Source: Lacinutrix himadriensis
Lineage (GTDB): Bacteria > Bacteroidota > Bacteroidia > Flavobacteriales > Flavobacteriaceae
Reading direction: 5' to 3'
NCBI RefSeq assembly: GCF_001418105.1
Contig: NZ_LIQI01000027.1
Coordinates: 1 to 64,000 of the forward strand
Length of the DNA stretch: 64,000 nt
How positions within the stretch are numbered: the stretch's first letter is position 1; each line of letters begins with the position of its first letter. Made by a program: the position numbers and the translations under genes. This document shows, in pieces, positions 44,181-52,939 of this stretch. The notes under the pieces are model-generated. The model searched no databases and was not told the origin of the DNA. It saw only the letters and a program-made list of their open reading frames with translations.

Positions 44181-46166
44181 ATGATTAAAAACTACTGGAA
44201 AAAAGGAGGGAAGCAAAAAAGAATAGTAATTATAGGGTTACTAGTTTTAATCATCACACTATTTGTATTGCGTGACGATTATCAACCAGCTTTACTATTT
44301 GTTAGAAAGTACATTTTTGTAATTCTTTTAAGTGCTATCGTGCTCTTTTTTGGTTTACGAAGATTTAGAAATACGGCATCCGGAGGAAGTAGAATTGGTG
44401 TTTTGGTAATGATGATGCTGTTCTTTGGAACCCTTTATATTGCAGGTTGGCATTTTAAAATGTACGATTACATGAAAACATACAATGTTTTTAATAATCT
44501 CAATAAAATTGAAATCAACGAATTGCCTTTAACGCAAAACGAACGTATTCAGCCTTTACGAAATATTTATTCTATGGCTAACGAAAGCGTTGGTGAAACT
44601 AAAGATGTTTCTTTGCCACATTTAGTTAGAGTGGATGGCTTGAATAAATGGACTATGGCAATCCAACCTACAGAGAAATACGTTTGGCAAGGAATGAGTG
44701 ATAATACCGAAGAAGTTTTTGCGGTATCTAGTACCACACCTTTTCCTCGTTTTTCTAGCGAAAACAGAATTTCGGTAACTTTTTCTATTGGCGAATCTTT
44801 AAAGTTTAGTAGAAATACATACAATGCAGTAGTGCAACGTTTTAATCCTTGGATGCTTTTTAATTACGAACCAAGCGATACGTTTTATATGAAAAATGAT
44901 TCCGGGAAATGGGTCGAAGTAGTAAGTTTAATCAAGTGGAAAGGTTTCTTATTTCCATATCCAACATTTGGAGGTGTTATGGTTGTAGATAGTGGAGAAC
45001 ACGATTTTAACGATTATCTAGAACGTGTTACTATTGGTAAAGGAACTTTTATTTCACCTGTAGAAATGCAAAACCATCCATATTTAACGAAGCAGAATAC
45101 CTTATCGGAAAAAGTTTCTCGTTTACAAGCAGAATCTTTAAAGTTTCTTGGCGGATTTAGTGATCCATTACCATGGAATATGAAAACAGCGGTGAAGATT
45201 CCGAATTTACCAAACGATCAAAATCAGCAACCATTTGTAACCGATTTCGATTTTTCAGATACCAAAGTAAGTGCGTATAGTGGTTTATATCATTGGTTCG
45301 GTTTAGAGCCGGTTGGTGATGAACGCACCAGTTTAACCTATAGTGTATTTGTTCCTGCAGATGGTACAGATGCTTTGTATTATTATGATCATGCTTCAAA
45401 AAAGCAAGGGTATGCTGGAGTTTCGGCAATGCCTTTAAAAGTAATAGAGTCTAGAAAAGAATATGATTGGTCGGTAAACAAACCCGTAGAATTTAGACCG
45501 TATATTAAAGATATCGCTGGTAGAAAACGTATGTTTTTCTTAGGAACTGTTTCTGCTATTAGAGATGAAAGTGCTCAATTTGATGGCTCTGCAACTCCGG
45601 ATTTGGCCTTAATTGATAGCGAATACAGAGATGTCGTTTGGATTGATGCTAAACACCCGAGTCAATGGGAGAAAACAGTGTACGACCAATTAAACGAAGC
45701 TTGGAGATCTAGTGAAGGTATTGGTTACTATTTTGTAGACGAAACAAAAACCATAGAAACTGCCCAGAAGATTTTAGATTCTATTAAATCTATTCCTGCT
45801 GTAGATAAAGAGTCGTTGCAAATTGAAAAATTACAACGTCAGATTGATTCTATTAAGGCTTTAGAAGTTGAAAAAAGTATAATTAAAAGTGTCGATATAA
45901 GTGTTGAAAATGTAAAAATAAAAAAGGACAATGAGTTTGCTTGGGCTGTAGTGGGAATGATTAGAAACTTGACGTCTTCAAAGTTAAAAGGATATATAAA
46001 AATAAAATTTATTAATGATAAAGGAGATATTGTATATAATGCGATGACTAAAGTTAATGATGGTGATTTTATTAATTCAAATCAAGCTTCAAATTTTGAA
46101 TATTATACGGAACCTGAAAATTTTAAGGGTGTTACAGATTTTTCGATTGACTTTATAAAAGAGTAG
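44181..46166 (+). CDS. Large membrane-anchored protein, last gene of the 36-46 kb cluster
   Basis: A protein of 661 residues. Three N-terminal membrane helices (IVIIGLLVLIITLFVL, YIFVILLSAIVLFFGL and IGVLVMMMLFFGTLYIAGW) lead to a domain of more than 500 residues, probably periplasmic. A helical stretch (about 545-575) and a C-terminal beta domain that looks like FxLYD (AVVGMIRNLTSSKLKGYIKIKF and NFEYYTEPENF) close it. The middle is beta-rich with many aromatic residues (GLYHWFGLEPVGDERTSLTY). No known enzyme motif is found. It could be the envelope-facing effector or sensor of the cluster. Confidence 0.78.
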   Translation: MIKNYWKKGGKQKRIVIIGLLVLIITLFVLRDDYQPALLFVRKYIFVILLSAIVLFFGLRRFRNTASGGSRIGVLVMMMLFFGTLYIAGWHFKMYDYMKTYNVFNNLNKIEINELPLTQNERIQPLRNIYSMANESVGETKDVSLPHLVRVDGLNKWTMAIQPTEKYVWQGMSDNTEEVFAVSSTTPFPRFSSENRISVTFSIGESLKFSRNTYNAVVQRFNPWMLFNYEPSDTFYMKNDSGKWVEVVSLIKWKGFLFPYPTFGGVMVVDSGEHDFNDYLERVTIGKGTFISPVEMQNHPYLTKQNTLSEKVSRLQAESLKFLGGFSDPLPWNMKTAVKIPNLPNDQNQQPFVTDFDFSDTKVSAYSGLYHWFGLEPVGDERTSLTYSVFVPADGTDALYYYDHASKKQGYAGVSAMPLKVIESRKEYDWSVNKPVEFRPYIKDIAGRKRMFFLGTVSAIRDESAQFDGSATPDLALIDSEYRDVVWIDAKHPSQWEKTVYDQLNEAWRSSEGIGYYFVDETKTIETAQKILDSIKSIPAVDKESLQIEKLQRQIDSIKALEVEKSIIKSVDISVENVKIKKDNEFAWAVVGMIRNLTSSKLKGYIKIKFINDKGDIVYNAMTKVNDGDFINSNQASNFEYYTEPENFKGVTDFSIDFIKE

Positions 46167-46201
46167 GTATTCTTTTGTTTAAATTAACTCCTCTTTCTTC
46201 T

Positions 46202-46313
46202 GATTTTCTTTACGGAAAATCAAAATTCATTCTCCTCTTAAAATAAGAGGAGAGCTCAAATAATTAAATACGTGTTATTAGAACTGGCTCCTCCTTTTAG
46301 TTAAAAGGAGGTG
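46202..46313. other. Three consecutive hairpins between convergent genes
   Basis: GATTTTCTTTACGGAAAATC (46202-46221), TCTCCTCTTAAAATAAGAGG (46231-46253) and CTCCTCCTTTTAGTTAAAAG (46288-46313) each fold back on themselves. They may end transcription from both sides; the last resembles a repeat common in Flavobacteriaceae gaps (CTCCTCC...GGAGG followed by GGATTTC). Confidence 0.6.
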
Positions 46314-46369
46314 GATTTCTGGATAAAGAAATTCGGAGGATTTGTAATTCACAGTGAAACAAATTCTTC

Positions 46370-47845
46370 CTAACTAAACCGCTCATTTAATTCTGCAACC
46401 ACATTTTCAATTTTAGTATTTTTTTCTATGCGATCTAAAAATATAGCTGGCGCTTTTCTAACTTCACAATTTTGAATGGCACATCGCTCACAAGTAACAC
46501 CAACATCTTGGGTTATTATCTTTTTGTTTTCCGCAAACTGAAGCTTTTTAAGAAGTTGTTTATTTATTAGTAATCCAATACTAATACTTCGGTAATGGTT
46601 TTCTCTAAACGGATCTTTAGTCGCAGAGGAAAGCACTAAATACTTCATGTTATCACTTGGATAATTCGATATTTGCATATCAAATACATGTTCTTTATTG
46701 TTGACGCTAATTTCTTTTAATACATGTAAAGAAACCCAACGTCGGCAATAACTCTCGTTGGTTTCATTGGCGCGAGGAGAATGTTGATGCGATAAATGCA
46801 ATTCTTTTTTAAGATGATATTTATCCGTTCCTGCTTTATGCGTAAATCGTAAAAAGAATAAATTCTGAATATTAAATTCCTTAGGTAAAATATTCGTTAA
46901 ACGTTGGTAAAAAGATTCTGGCGAAGCATTAAAACTTTGCATTGTTTTCTCAAAAAGCGAAGTGTCAAAAGTCTTTTTATTAAAAAGGAGTTTTAGTTTT
47001 TCTGTGATTAATGCTTTAGGTAAAATCAATGCTCCTGCAAAATACGAAGCATAAAAATTATTTAACACCTGATCAAAATTCTCAAATTTTATCCATGAGA
47101 ACGTGTATAATCTATCTTCTAATTTTAAATAATTATAAGCTAATTCTTTCGCGTAAATAAAAGTACGTTGTGCATCATCAATTTCACTTGCTAACAGTAA
47201 GTTTTTGTTTTTTGGGACAAAAACAGAACGCAAATTATCTAAGCTTTTATGTTTGTCTAATTCGTTATTATGAATGGTATAACCGTATTCTTCCACTAAA
47301 ATATCTTCCAGGTCTTTGGAAGTAATCGGTTGGGTTAAATCGACTTGATATGCTTTAGCGAAAGCAATAACACTTTCCTCTAAATCATTAAAATAATTAT
47401 TGTTTGCTTCTTGATACGAACGAAGCGAGGCTAAGTAAAAACTTTCTTTACTAAAGTTATAATGCTGTGCAATTTCAATAATGGTACTAATAAAAGCATT
47501 CACTTTTGCAGGAGCATTCGCTACAATCTCTATTAAGGTACTTTCTTTGATTCCGAAGACTTCTAACGGAATTTCTTTTAAAATCTTCGATTGAAGAATC
47601 TCACCAATAGGAGCGAGGTTCTTATCCAGTTTTAAAGATACCATTTGATCGTAAGGGATATCTAATTTTTCCGAAAGTGTTGCAATTTTATCCGGTTTCG
47701 GATATTTTTTTCCTTTTTCAATTTCGTTTAAATACGATTTTGAGAGTCCAGAAAGTTTCGATAAACCAAAAAGCGATAAATCCTTGTCTGTGCGTATTTG
47801 CTTGAGTTTCAAGCCAAATATGAGCTTTATATATTCTTCTTCCAT
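46370..47845 (-). CDS. RamB-like XRE-family regulator, divergent from the glyoxylate genes
   Basis: A protein of 491 residues. An N-terminal XRE helix-turn-helix (about 8-65; KLKQIRTDKDLSLFGLSKLSGLSKSYLNEIEKG) is followed by an ImmA/IrrE-like region (about 200-300) and a C-terminal short-chain fatty acyl regulator domain with a cysteine cluster (GVTCERCAIQNCEVR). This architecture is that of RamB, which controls acetate and glyoxylate genes in Corynebacterium and Mycobacterium. Here it is divergent from aceB, sharing a 127-base gap with palindromes. It probably senses an acyl-CoA or redox state and controls aceB and aceA; the cysteines could bind a metal. That link rests on context and architecture. 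Confidence 0.88.
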   Translation of the reverse strand: MEEEYIKLIFGLKLKQIRTDKDLSLFGLSKLSGLSKSYLNEIEKGKKYPKPDKIATLSEKLDIPYDQMVSLKLDKNLAPIGEILQSKILKEIPLEVFGIKESTLIEIVANAPAKVNAFISTIIEIAQHYNFSKESFYLASLRSYQEANNNYFNDLEESVIAFAKAYQVDLTQPITSKDLEDILVEEYGYTIHNNELDKHKSLDNLRSVFVPKNKNLLLASEIDDAQRTFIYAKELAYNYLKLEDRLYTFSWIKFENFDQVLNNFYASYFAGALILPKALITEKLKLLFNKKTFDTSLFEKTMQSFNASPESFYQRLTNILPKEFNIQNLFFLRFTHKAGTDKYHLKKELHLSHQHSPRANETNESYCRRWVSLHVLKEISVNNKEHVFDMQISNYPSDNMKYLVLSSATKDPFRENHYRSISIGLLINKQLLKKLQFAENKKIITQDVGVTCERCAIQNCEVRKAPAIFLDRIEKNTKIENVVAELNERFS

Positions 47846-47870
47846 AATTATAAAATCAAAGATACAAAAT

Positions 47871-47922
47871 ATTGCGAACTTTATAAAAAAAGCGGAAATA
47901 TAAAATTTAGCGAACGTTCGCT
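47871..47922. promoter_or_regulatory. Operator region between the RamB-like gene and aceB
   Basis: AGCGAACGTTCGCT at 47909-47922 is a perfect 14-bp palindrome. A related half site, TTGCGAACTTT, lies 37 bases to the left at 47872 with AAAGCGG in between. These are probable sites of the divergent XRE regulator. A TTTG (47938) and TAATATTG (47947) to the right could be the aceB promoter. Confidence 0.65.
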
Positions 47923-47972
47923 TGTTTTATTAAAAAGTTTGTTTTAATATTGTAGAGTAAAATCATAACAAC

Positions 47973-49571
47973 ATGGAAAACACACTTTTAAAACAAACGA
48001 AGATCCAATTCGCGAAATCCGTAAAAAATTACTATCCTGAAATTTTAACCGATAATGCGCTCGCTTTTATAACTGCTTTGCATGAAAAGTTTAATTCGAA
48101 AAGAGTAGAGTTATTAAGTAGAAGAGAACAAGAACAAGCCGTTTTTGATACTGGAAAGTTTCCAGAGTTTCCTAGAGAGACTAAAAATATTAGAGAAGGC
48201 GAATGGACTGCAGGAAGAATTCCTTTAGACATGCAAGACAGACGTGTTGAAATTACGGGTCCTGTGGACAGAAAAATGATTATTAATGCCTTAAACTCCG
48301 GTGCCAAAACGTTTATGGCCGATTTAGAAGATAGTAATGCGCCAACTTGGTCGAATACTATTGAAGGACAACAAAACTTAATAGATGCCAATAATAAGAC
48401 GATTTCTTTATATGATGCTAGAAAAGATAAGTCGTACCAATTAAATAGTAAAACAGCGGTTTTATTAGTAAGACCAAGAGGTTTACATTTAAACGAAAGA
48501 CATATTCTTATTAATAATGAAGAGGCTTCAGGAAGTTTAGTAGACTTTGGTTTATATGTTTTTCATAATGCAAAAACCATGATGGAAAACGGAACGGCTC
48601 CTTATTTCTACCTTCCAAAATTAGAACATTACTTAGAAGCACGTTGGTGGAATGAGGTATTTACTTTTGCACAAGAATATTTAGATGTACCACAAGGAAC
48701 CTTTAAAGCAACGGTTTTAGTAGAAACGATTACTGCAAGTTTTCAGCTGGACGAAATTATTTATGAATTGAAAGAGCATATTGTAGGATTAAATTGTGGT
48801 CGTTGGGATTATATTTTTTCCTATATCAAGAAATTCAGAAACCATCCAAATTTTGTAGTTCCTAATCGCGATCAAGTAACGATGACTACGCCGTTTATGG
48901 ATGCCTATTCGAAGTTAGTTATTCAACGTTGCCATAAAAGAGGAATTCTTGCTATTGGTGGAATGGCAGCGCAAATTCCGATTAAAAATAATGAAGAAGC
49001 AAATGCTGCGGCTTTAGAAAAAGTTAGAAAAGATAAAGAACGCGAAGTCAAAAACGGTCACGATGGCACTTGGGTTGCACATCCAGATTTGGTTGCCGTT
49101 GCTATGCAAGAATTTAACAAATACATGCCAACACCAAACCAATTAAATGTGCTTCGTGAAGATGTACATATTACCGCTGAAGATTTAGTCGAAATCCCTC
49201 AAGGTACCGTAACCGAAGCAGGAATTAGAAAAAATATTAACGTTGGTATTTTATATACCGAAGCTTGGCTACGAGGTCATGGCGCAGTAGCACTTTACAA
49301 TTTAATGGAAGATGCAGCAACGGCCGAAATATCCAGAACACAAGTTTGGCAATGGCTTAAAAACGAAGTCCAACTAGAGGATGGCAGATTGTTTACAAGA
49401 ACCTTATTTGATGCCATTTTTGATAGTGAAGTCGAAAAAATCATTACCATAATTGGTTCCGATAAGATAGAGGATACCAAGTTTGAATTAGCAATTCAGT
49501 TGTTTGAAAAATTAGTAACACAAGAAAAATTTGAAGAGTTTTTAACGCTTCCAGCATACCAATACATTTAA
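47973..49571 (+). CDS. aceB: Malate synthase A
   Basis: It condenses glyoxylate with acetyl-CoA to malate, the second step of the glyoxylate shunt. The protein has 532 residues, the normal length of form A. Motifs: KTFMADLEDSNAPTW (with the acidic metal ligands of the barrel), LLVRPRGLHLNERH, VLVETITASFQLDEIIYELKEHIVGLNCGRWDYIFS and GGMAAQIPIKNNEEAN. It is the first of two genes for the shunt; aceA follows after 253 bases. The shunt allows growth on acetate and fatty acids and fits the acyl-CoA and fumarate genes elsewhere in the window. Confidence 0.96.
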   Translation: MENTLLKQTKIQFAKSVKNYYPEILTDNALAFITALHEKFNSKRVELLSRREQEQAVFDTGKFPEFPRETKNIREGEWTAGRIPLDMQDRRVEITGPVDRKMIINALNSGAKTFMADLEDSNAPTWSNTIEGQQNLIDANNKTISLYDARKDKSYQLNSKTAVLLVRPRGLHLNERHILINNEEASGSLVDFGLYVFHNAKTMMENGTAPYFYLPKLEHYLEARWWNEVFTFAQEYLDVPQGTFKATVLVETITASFQLDEIIYELKEHIVGLNCGRWDYIFSYIKKFRNHPNFVVPNRDQVTMTTPFMDAYSKLVIQRCHKRGILAIGGMAAQIPIKNNEEANAAALEKVRKDKEREVKNGHDGTWVAHPDLVAVAMQEFNKYMPTPNQLNVLREDVHITAEDLVEIPQGTVTEAGIRKNINVGILYTEAWLRGHGAVALYNLMEDAATAEISRTQVWQWLKNEVQLEDGRLFTRTLFDAIFDSEVEKIITIIGSDKIEDTKFELAIQLFEKLVTQEKFEEFLTLPAYQYI

Positions 49572-49737
49572 CCCATAGCATACAATAGAAAATCTATTAC
49601 AGCTTGGAGCTACTGCAAATACTATCGCTGCGCAGCGCCTTTTATTTTCACCATAACAATGCTATGCTAAAAATAAAAAACACTAGTATTTATTGTATCT
49701 CCAAACTTCACAACGAAGTTCTATCGCATACTAAGGG

Positions 49738-49776
49738 AAAAAAAAGTCTCGCAACTACTGCAATAGTTTGCGAGAC
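49738..49776 (-). terminator. Strong hairpin in the aceB-aceA gap, terminator-like on the minus strand
   Basis: GTCTCGCAACTACTGCAATA followed by GTTTGCGAGAC pairs over about 12 bases. The A run is on its left (49738-49745), so only a minus-strand transcript would meet hairpin plus T run. On the plus strand it would sit in the aceA leader. No minus-strand gene is seen beside it. Confidence 0.6.
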
Positions 49777-49824
49777 AACAATATCAAAATCTAGAAAAAA
49801 ATCTTAATACGTAAATACAAAATT

Positions 49825-51456
49825 ATGAAAAATTTAGCAGAAAGTAATTATAGTTCAGCTTTAGAAACAGTAAGAAATCTTAAAGCAAAGTATGGAAATA
49901 CTTGGAATGCAATAAATCCAGAAAGCGCAGCTAGAATGGTGACACAAAATCGTTTTAAAACAGGTTTAGACATCGCGAAATATACAGCAGCAATTATGCG
50001 AGAAGATATGGCTGCTTACGATGCCGATTCTTCGAATTATACACAGTCATTAGGTTGCTGGCACGGATTTGTGGCCCAACAAAAAATGATTGCCGTTAAA
50101 AAACATCATAAAACAACAAGCAAAAGATACTTATACCTTTCTGGTTGGATGGTTGCTGCATTACGTTCAGAATTCGGACCTTTACCAGATCAGTCTATGC
50201 ATGAAAAAACAGCAGTACCAAGTCTTATAGCAGAAATCTATGATTTTCTACGTCAGGCAGATGCCATCGAATTAAATGATTTATTTAAACGATTAGAAAA
50301 AGGGGAAGATGTACAAGATCAAATCGATAATTTTGAAACACATATCGTTCCAATTATAGCAGATATTGATGCTGGTTTCGGAAACGAAGAAGCGACGTAT
50401 TTATTAACTAAAAAAATGATTGAAGCAGGAGCTTGTGCGATTCAGATAGAAAATCAGGTGTCGGATGCAAAACAATGCGGACATCAAGATGGAAAGGTAA
50501 CCGTGCCACATGAAGATTTTATAGCGAAATTAAATGCTATTCGTTATGCCTTTTTAGAATTAGGAATAGAGGATGGAATTATAGTAGCAAGAACAGATTC
50601 GGAAGGAGCAGGTTTAACACAAAAACTTCCAGTAAGTCAAGAGCCAGGAGATTTAGCGTCGCAGTATTTAGCTTTTGTAGAAGCAGAAGAAATTGCTATT
50701 GATGAAGCTAGAGAAGATGATGTATTACTTAAAAGAGATGGTAAATTAGTACGTCCGGTACGTTTACCAAACGGATTGTATAAATTTAAAGACGGATCAA
50801 ACATCGATCGTGTGGTTTTAGATTGTATTACCAGTCTTCAGAATGGCGCAGATTTATTATGGATTGAAACACCAACACCAAATGTGAAACAAATTGCACA
50901 TATGGTAAATAGAGTGAAAGAAGTGGTGCCAAATGCGAAATTGGTTTATAATAATTCACCATCTTTTAACTGGACATTAAATTTCCGTAAACAAGTATTT
51001 GAAGAAATGCTTGCAGAAGGAGAAAACATGACTGCTTATGACAGAAATAATTTAATGAATGCAGAATATGATCATACTGAATTGTGCTTCCGCGCAGACG
51101 AAAAAATCAAAACATTCCAAAAAGATGGCGCAAGAGAAGCTGGTATTTTTCACCACCTAATTACATTGCCAACGTACCATACCACAGCATTGCATATGAA
51201 TGATTTAACCGAAGGTTATTTTGGGGAAGATGGTATGTTAGCTTATGTAAAAGGTGTACAAAGACAAGAAATTAGAAAAGGAGTTTCTTGTGTGAAGCAC
51301 CAAAGAATGGCAGGTTCTGATCTTGGAGATGATCATAAAGCCTTTTTTGCAGGTGATAGAGCTTTAAAAGCAGGAGGAGAAAATAATACCTCTAACCAAT
51401 TTGAAGTGAAAGAAACTAATAATGCTAAAAAAGAAAAACTAGGTGTTGTAGCATAA
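49825..51456 (+). CDS. aceA: Isocitrate lyase, long form
   Basis: It splits isocitrate to glyoxylate and succinate. The protein has 543 residues, the long type also known from Acinetobacter-like bacteria rather than the E. coli type of about 430. Visible motifs are LSGWMVAALRSEFGPLPDQS, the metal-binding PIIADIDAGFGNEEATYLL and the catalytic loop DAKQCGHQDGK with the active Cys, later LLWIETPTPN and NNSPSFNW. It lies behind aceB with a structured gap that might set the ratio of the two. A clear terminator follows. Confidence 0.96.
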   Translation: MKNLAESNYSSALETVRNLKAKYGNTWNAINPESAARMVTQNRFKTGLDIAKYTAAIMREDMAAYDADSSNYTQSLGCWHGFVAQQKMIAVKKHHKTTSKRYLYLSGWMVAALRSEFGPLPDQSMHEKTAVPSLIAEIYDFLRQADAIELNDLFKRLEKGEDVQDQIDNFETHIVPIIADIDAGFGNEEATYLLTKKMIEAGACAIQIENQVSDAKQCGHQDGKVTVPHEDFIAKLNAIRYAFLELGIEDGIIVARTDSEGAGLTQKLPVSQEPGDLASQYLAFVEAEEIAIDEAREDDVLLKRDGKLVRPVRLPNGLYKFKDGSNIDRVVLDCITSLQNGADLLWIETPTPNVKQIAHMVNRVKEVVPNAKLVYNNSPSFNWTLNFRKQVFEEMLAEGENMTAYDRNNLMNAEYDHTELCFRADEKIKTFQKDGAREAGIFHHLITLPTYHTTALHMNDLTEGYFGEDGMLAYVKGVQRQEIRKGVSCVKHQRMAGSDLGDDHKAFFAGDRALKAGGENNTSNQFEVKETNNAKKEKLGVVA

Positions 51457-51504
51457 ACTATAACACAAGAGATGAACAAATTTAATATTTAAGTTTAATG
51501 GATT

Positions 51505-51537
51505 AAAAGACGCTTCTAATTTTTGAAGCGTCTTTTT
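51505..51537 (+). terminator. Terminator after aceA
   Basis: AAAAGACGCTTC, loop TAATTTTT, GAAGCGTCTTTTT, 48 bases behind the aceA stop. Confidence 0.92.
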
Positions 51538-51627
51538 GATTTCAATTTCATATGTCGCGCAGTCGAAATACTTTTAAAGTAAGTTCTTTAATTTTTGGAC
51601 AGCGCTCCAACAGACATCTTTTCTTGT

Positions 51628-52578
51628 TTATAAAGGATATTCCATTTTAATATCACTACGTTGGTATGGCGAATCTTTTTCTAATGGCTGTTCTATGAAT
51701 CCGTATTTTCTATAAATGTAGATTGCATTTTCTAGTTTTCGGCTCGAGTAGAGTAGTAGTCTTTTAAATTCTTGTTCTCTTGCAAAATCTAAACAATGTT
51801 GCATGAGTTTTTGTCCGATTTTAAAACCTCTATGTGCAGGAGAAACTGCCATTTTTGTTAGCTCGAAAGTTCCTTTTTCTTCTATTGGCATTAATGCTAC
51901 TGTGCCAACAATTTCATTTTCTAGTTTAGCAAAAAAGACATAACCACCTTTAGCTATAATATATGTATCAGGCTTACTAATCACCTCTTCATCATAAGGC
52001 TCAACAACAAAATATTTTTTTAACCATTCTATATTTAAGTTGTAAAAATCTTTAGCGTACATGTTATCATAAGCAATGATTTCTAATGTTGTTGGTGTAT
52101 TCATTTTTATTTTATCTATTATTAATTGACTTAAAGACTGTGCATTTAGTTTGCTTTCTAATTTGTTTAAATGTTCTATTAATGAGGATGAAGAATCCAT
52201 GGTGAATTCTTTAATTATAGAATCGATGCCATTCCAAATAGGTATAATTTGAATAAGAAAATTTTTTCCTTTTTTGGAAAGCTGAATATTTTTTTTTCTT
52301 TTATCTGTTTTTGAAGCTGTTACCGCTATTAATCCTTTTTTAGATAATTTGTTTAATGCTTGTGTAACGGCAGGTTGTGATATGTTTAAAGACTCCTTAA
52401 TTTCTGTATTGGTAACTCCTTTTTTATTGGCTATTATTTTGAAAGTGGGAAACAAATACGGGTCAAAGTCTATGTTAAAGTGATTGTATACGAGTTGCGT
52501 TTCCTTCATCATAAACTCACTAATTCGTTTTAATCTGGAACCTATTGCTAATTCTCCGAAACCTTGTAATGCATCCAT
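51628..52578 (-). CDS. MarR-GNAT fusion: helix-turn-helix plus N-acetyltransferase
   Basis: A protein of 316 residues. Residues 1-150 form a MarR winged helix (VTNTEIKESLNISQPAVTQALNKLSKKGLI and a wing ASKTDKRKKNIQLSKKG). Residues about 165-316 form a GNAT acetyltransferase with the acetyl-CoA loop in MAVSPAHRGFKIGQKLMQH and a C-terminal part YSSRKLENAIYIYRKYGF. Such fusions couple a regulator to an enzyme that acetylates a small molecule or protein; the substrate is unknown. A perfect 20-bp palindrome at its promoter indicates autoregulation. The gene stands alone. Confidence 0.92.
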   Translation of the reverse strand: MDALQGFGELAIGSRLKRISEFMMKETQLVYNHFNIDFDPYLFPTFKIIANKKGVTNTEIKESLNISQPAVTQALNKLSKKGLIAVTASKTDKRKKNIQLSKKGKNFLIQIIPIWNGIDSIIKEFTMDSSSSLIEHLNKLESKLNAQSLSQLIIDKIKMNTPTTLEIIAYDNMYAKDFYNLNIEWLKKYFVVEPYDEEVISKPDTYIIAKGGYVFFAKLENEIVGTVALMPIEEKGTFELTKMAVSPAHRGFKIGQKLMQHCLDFAREQEFKRLLLYSSRKLENAIYIYRKYGFIEQPLEKDSPYQRSDIKMEYPL

Positions 52579-52590
52579 GAATATAAATAG

Positions 52591-52610
52591 TTATATAAGT
52601 ACTTATATAA
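52591..52610. promoter_or_regulatory. Perfect 20-bp palindrome, probable operator of the MarR-GNAT gene
   Basis: TTATATAAGTACTTATATAA equals its own reverse complement. It ends 13 bases before the start codon at 52578, so a bound dimer would block transcription start or the first steps of elongation. Confidence 0.8.
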
Positions 52611-52648
52611 AATTAATGTTTCGTTTTTATTTTTCCTAATAAATAGTA

Positions 52649-52939
52649 TTATTTAATAAATATTATAGCAAAGAATAGGAGTAATAAAGATATTGAAGAT
52701 ATAAAAAAGGTAAGGTTGAAGATCGATTTATCGGCTACTTTTTTTCGAATTAAATCGATAACCAACCAAATAGGAATAAGGAAACTGACAATAAAAACAG
52801 GAGTAGAAAGTATTTTAGAAAAATCACGAAACCAATCGGATTTGACTTGATTTATTTCCATAAACAATAGGGTTATTATAAATATAAAAATAGCGAATGA
52901 AAAACCTAATCGCAGGAATTCTAATTGAATTTTAGACAT
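52649..52939 (-). CDS. Small three-helix membrane protein
   Basis: A protein of 96 residues with three membrane helices (FSFAIFIFIITLLFM, IVSFLIPIWLVIDLI and LTFFISSISLLLLFFAIIFI). Its start overlaps the stop of the formimidoylglutamase gene by one base (TAATG), which shows translational coupling. No family is recognised and no link to histidine metabolism is visible apart from the operon. Confidence 0.72.
   Translation of the reverse strand: MSKIQLEFLRLGFSFAIFIFIITLLFMEINQVKSDWFRDFSKILSTPVFIVSFLIPIWLVIDLIRKKVADKSIFNLTFFISSISLLLLFFAIIFIK

Noticed and set aside
49604-49807. 67-residue open frame between aceB and aceA
   Set aside because: It spans several palindromes including the strong hairpin at 49746-49776, and no family text is seen.
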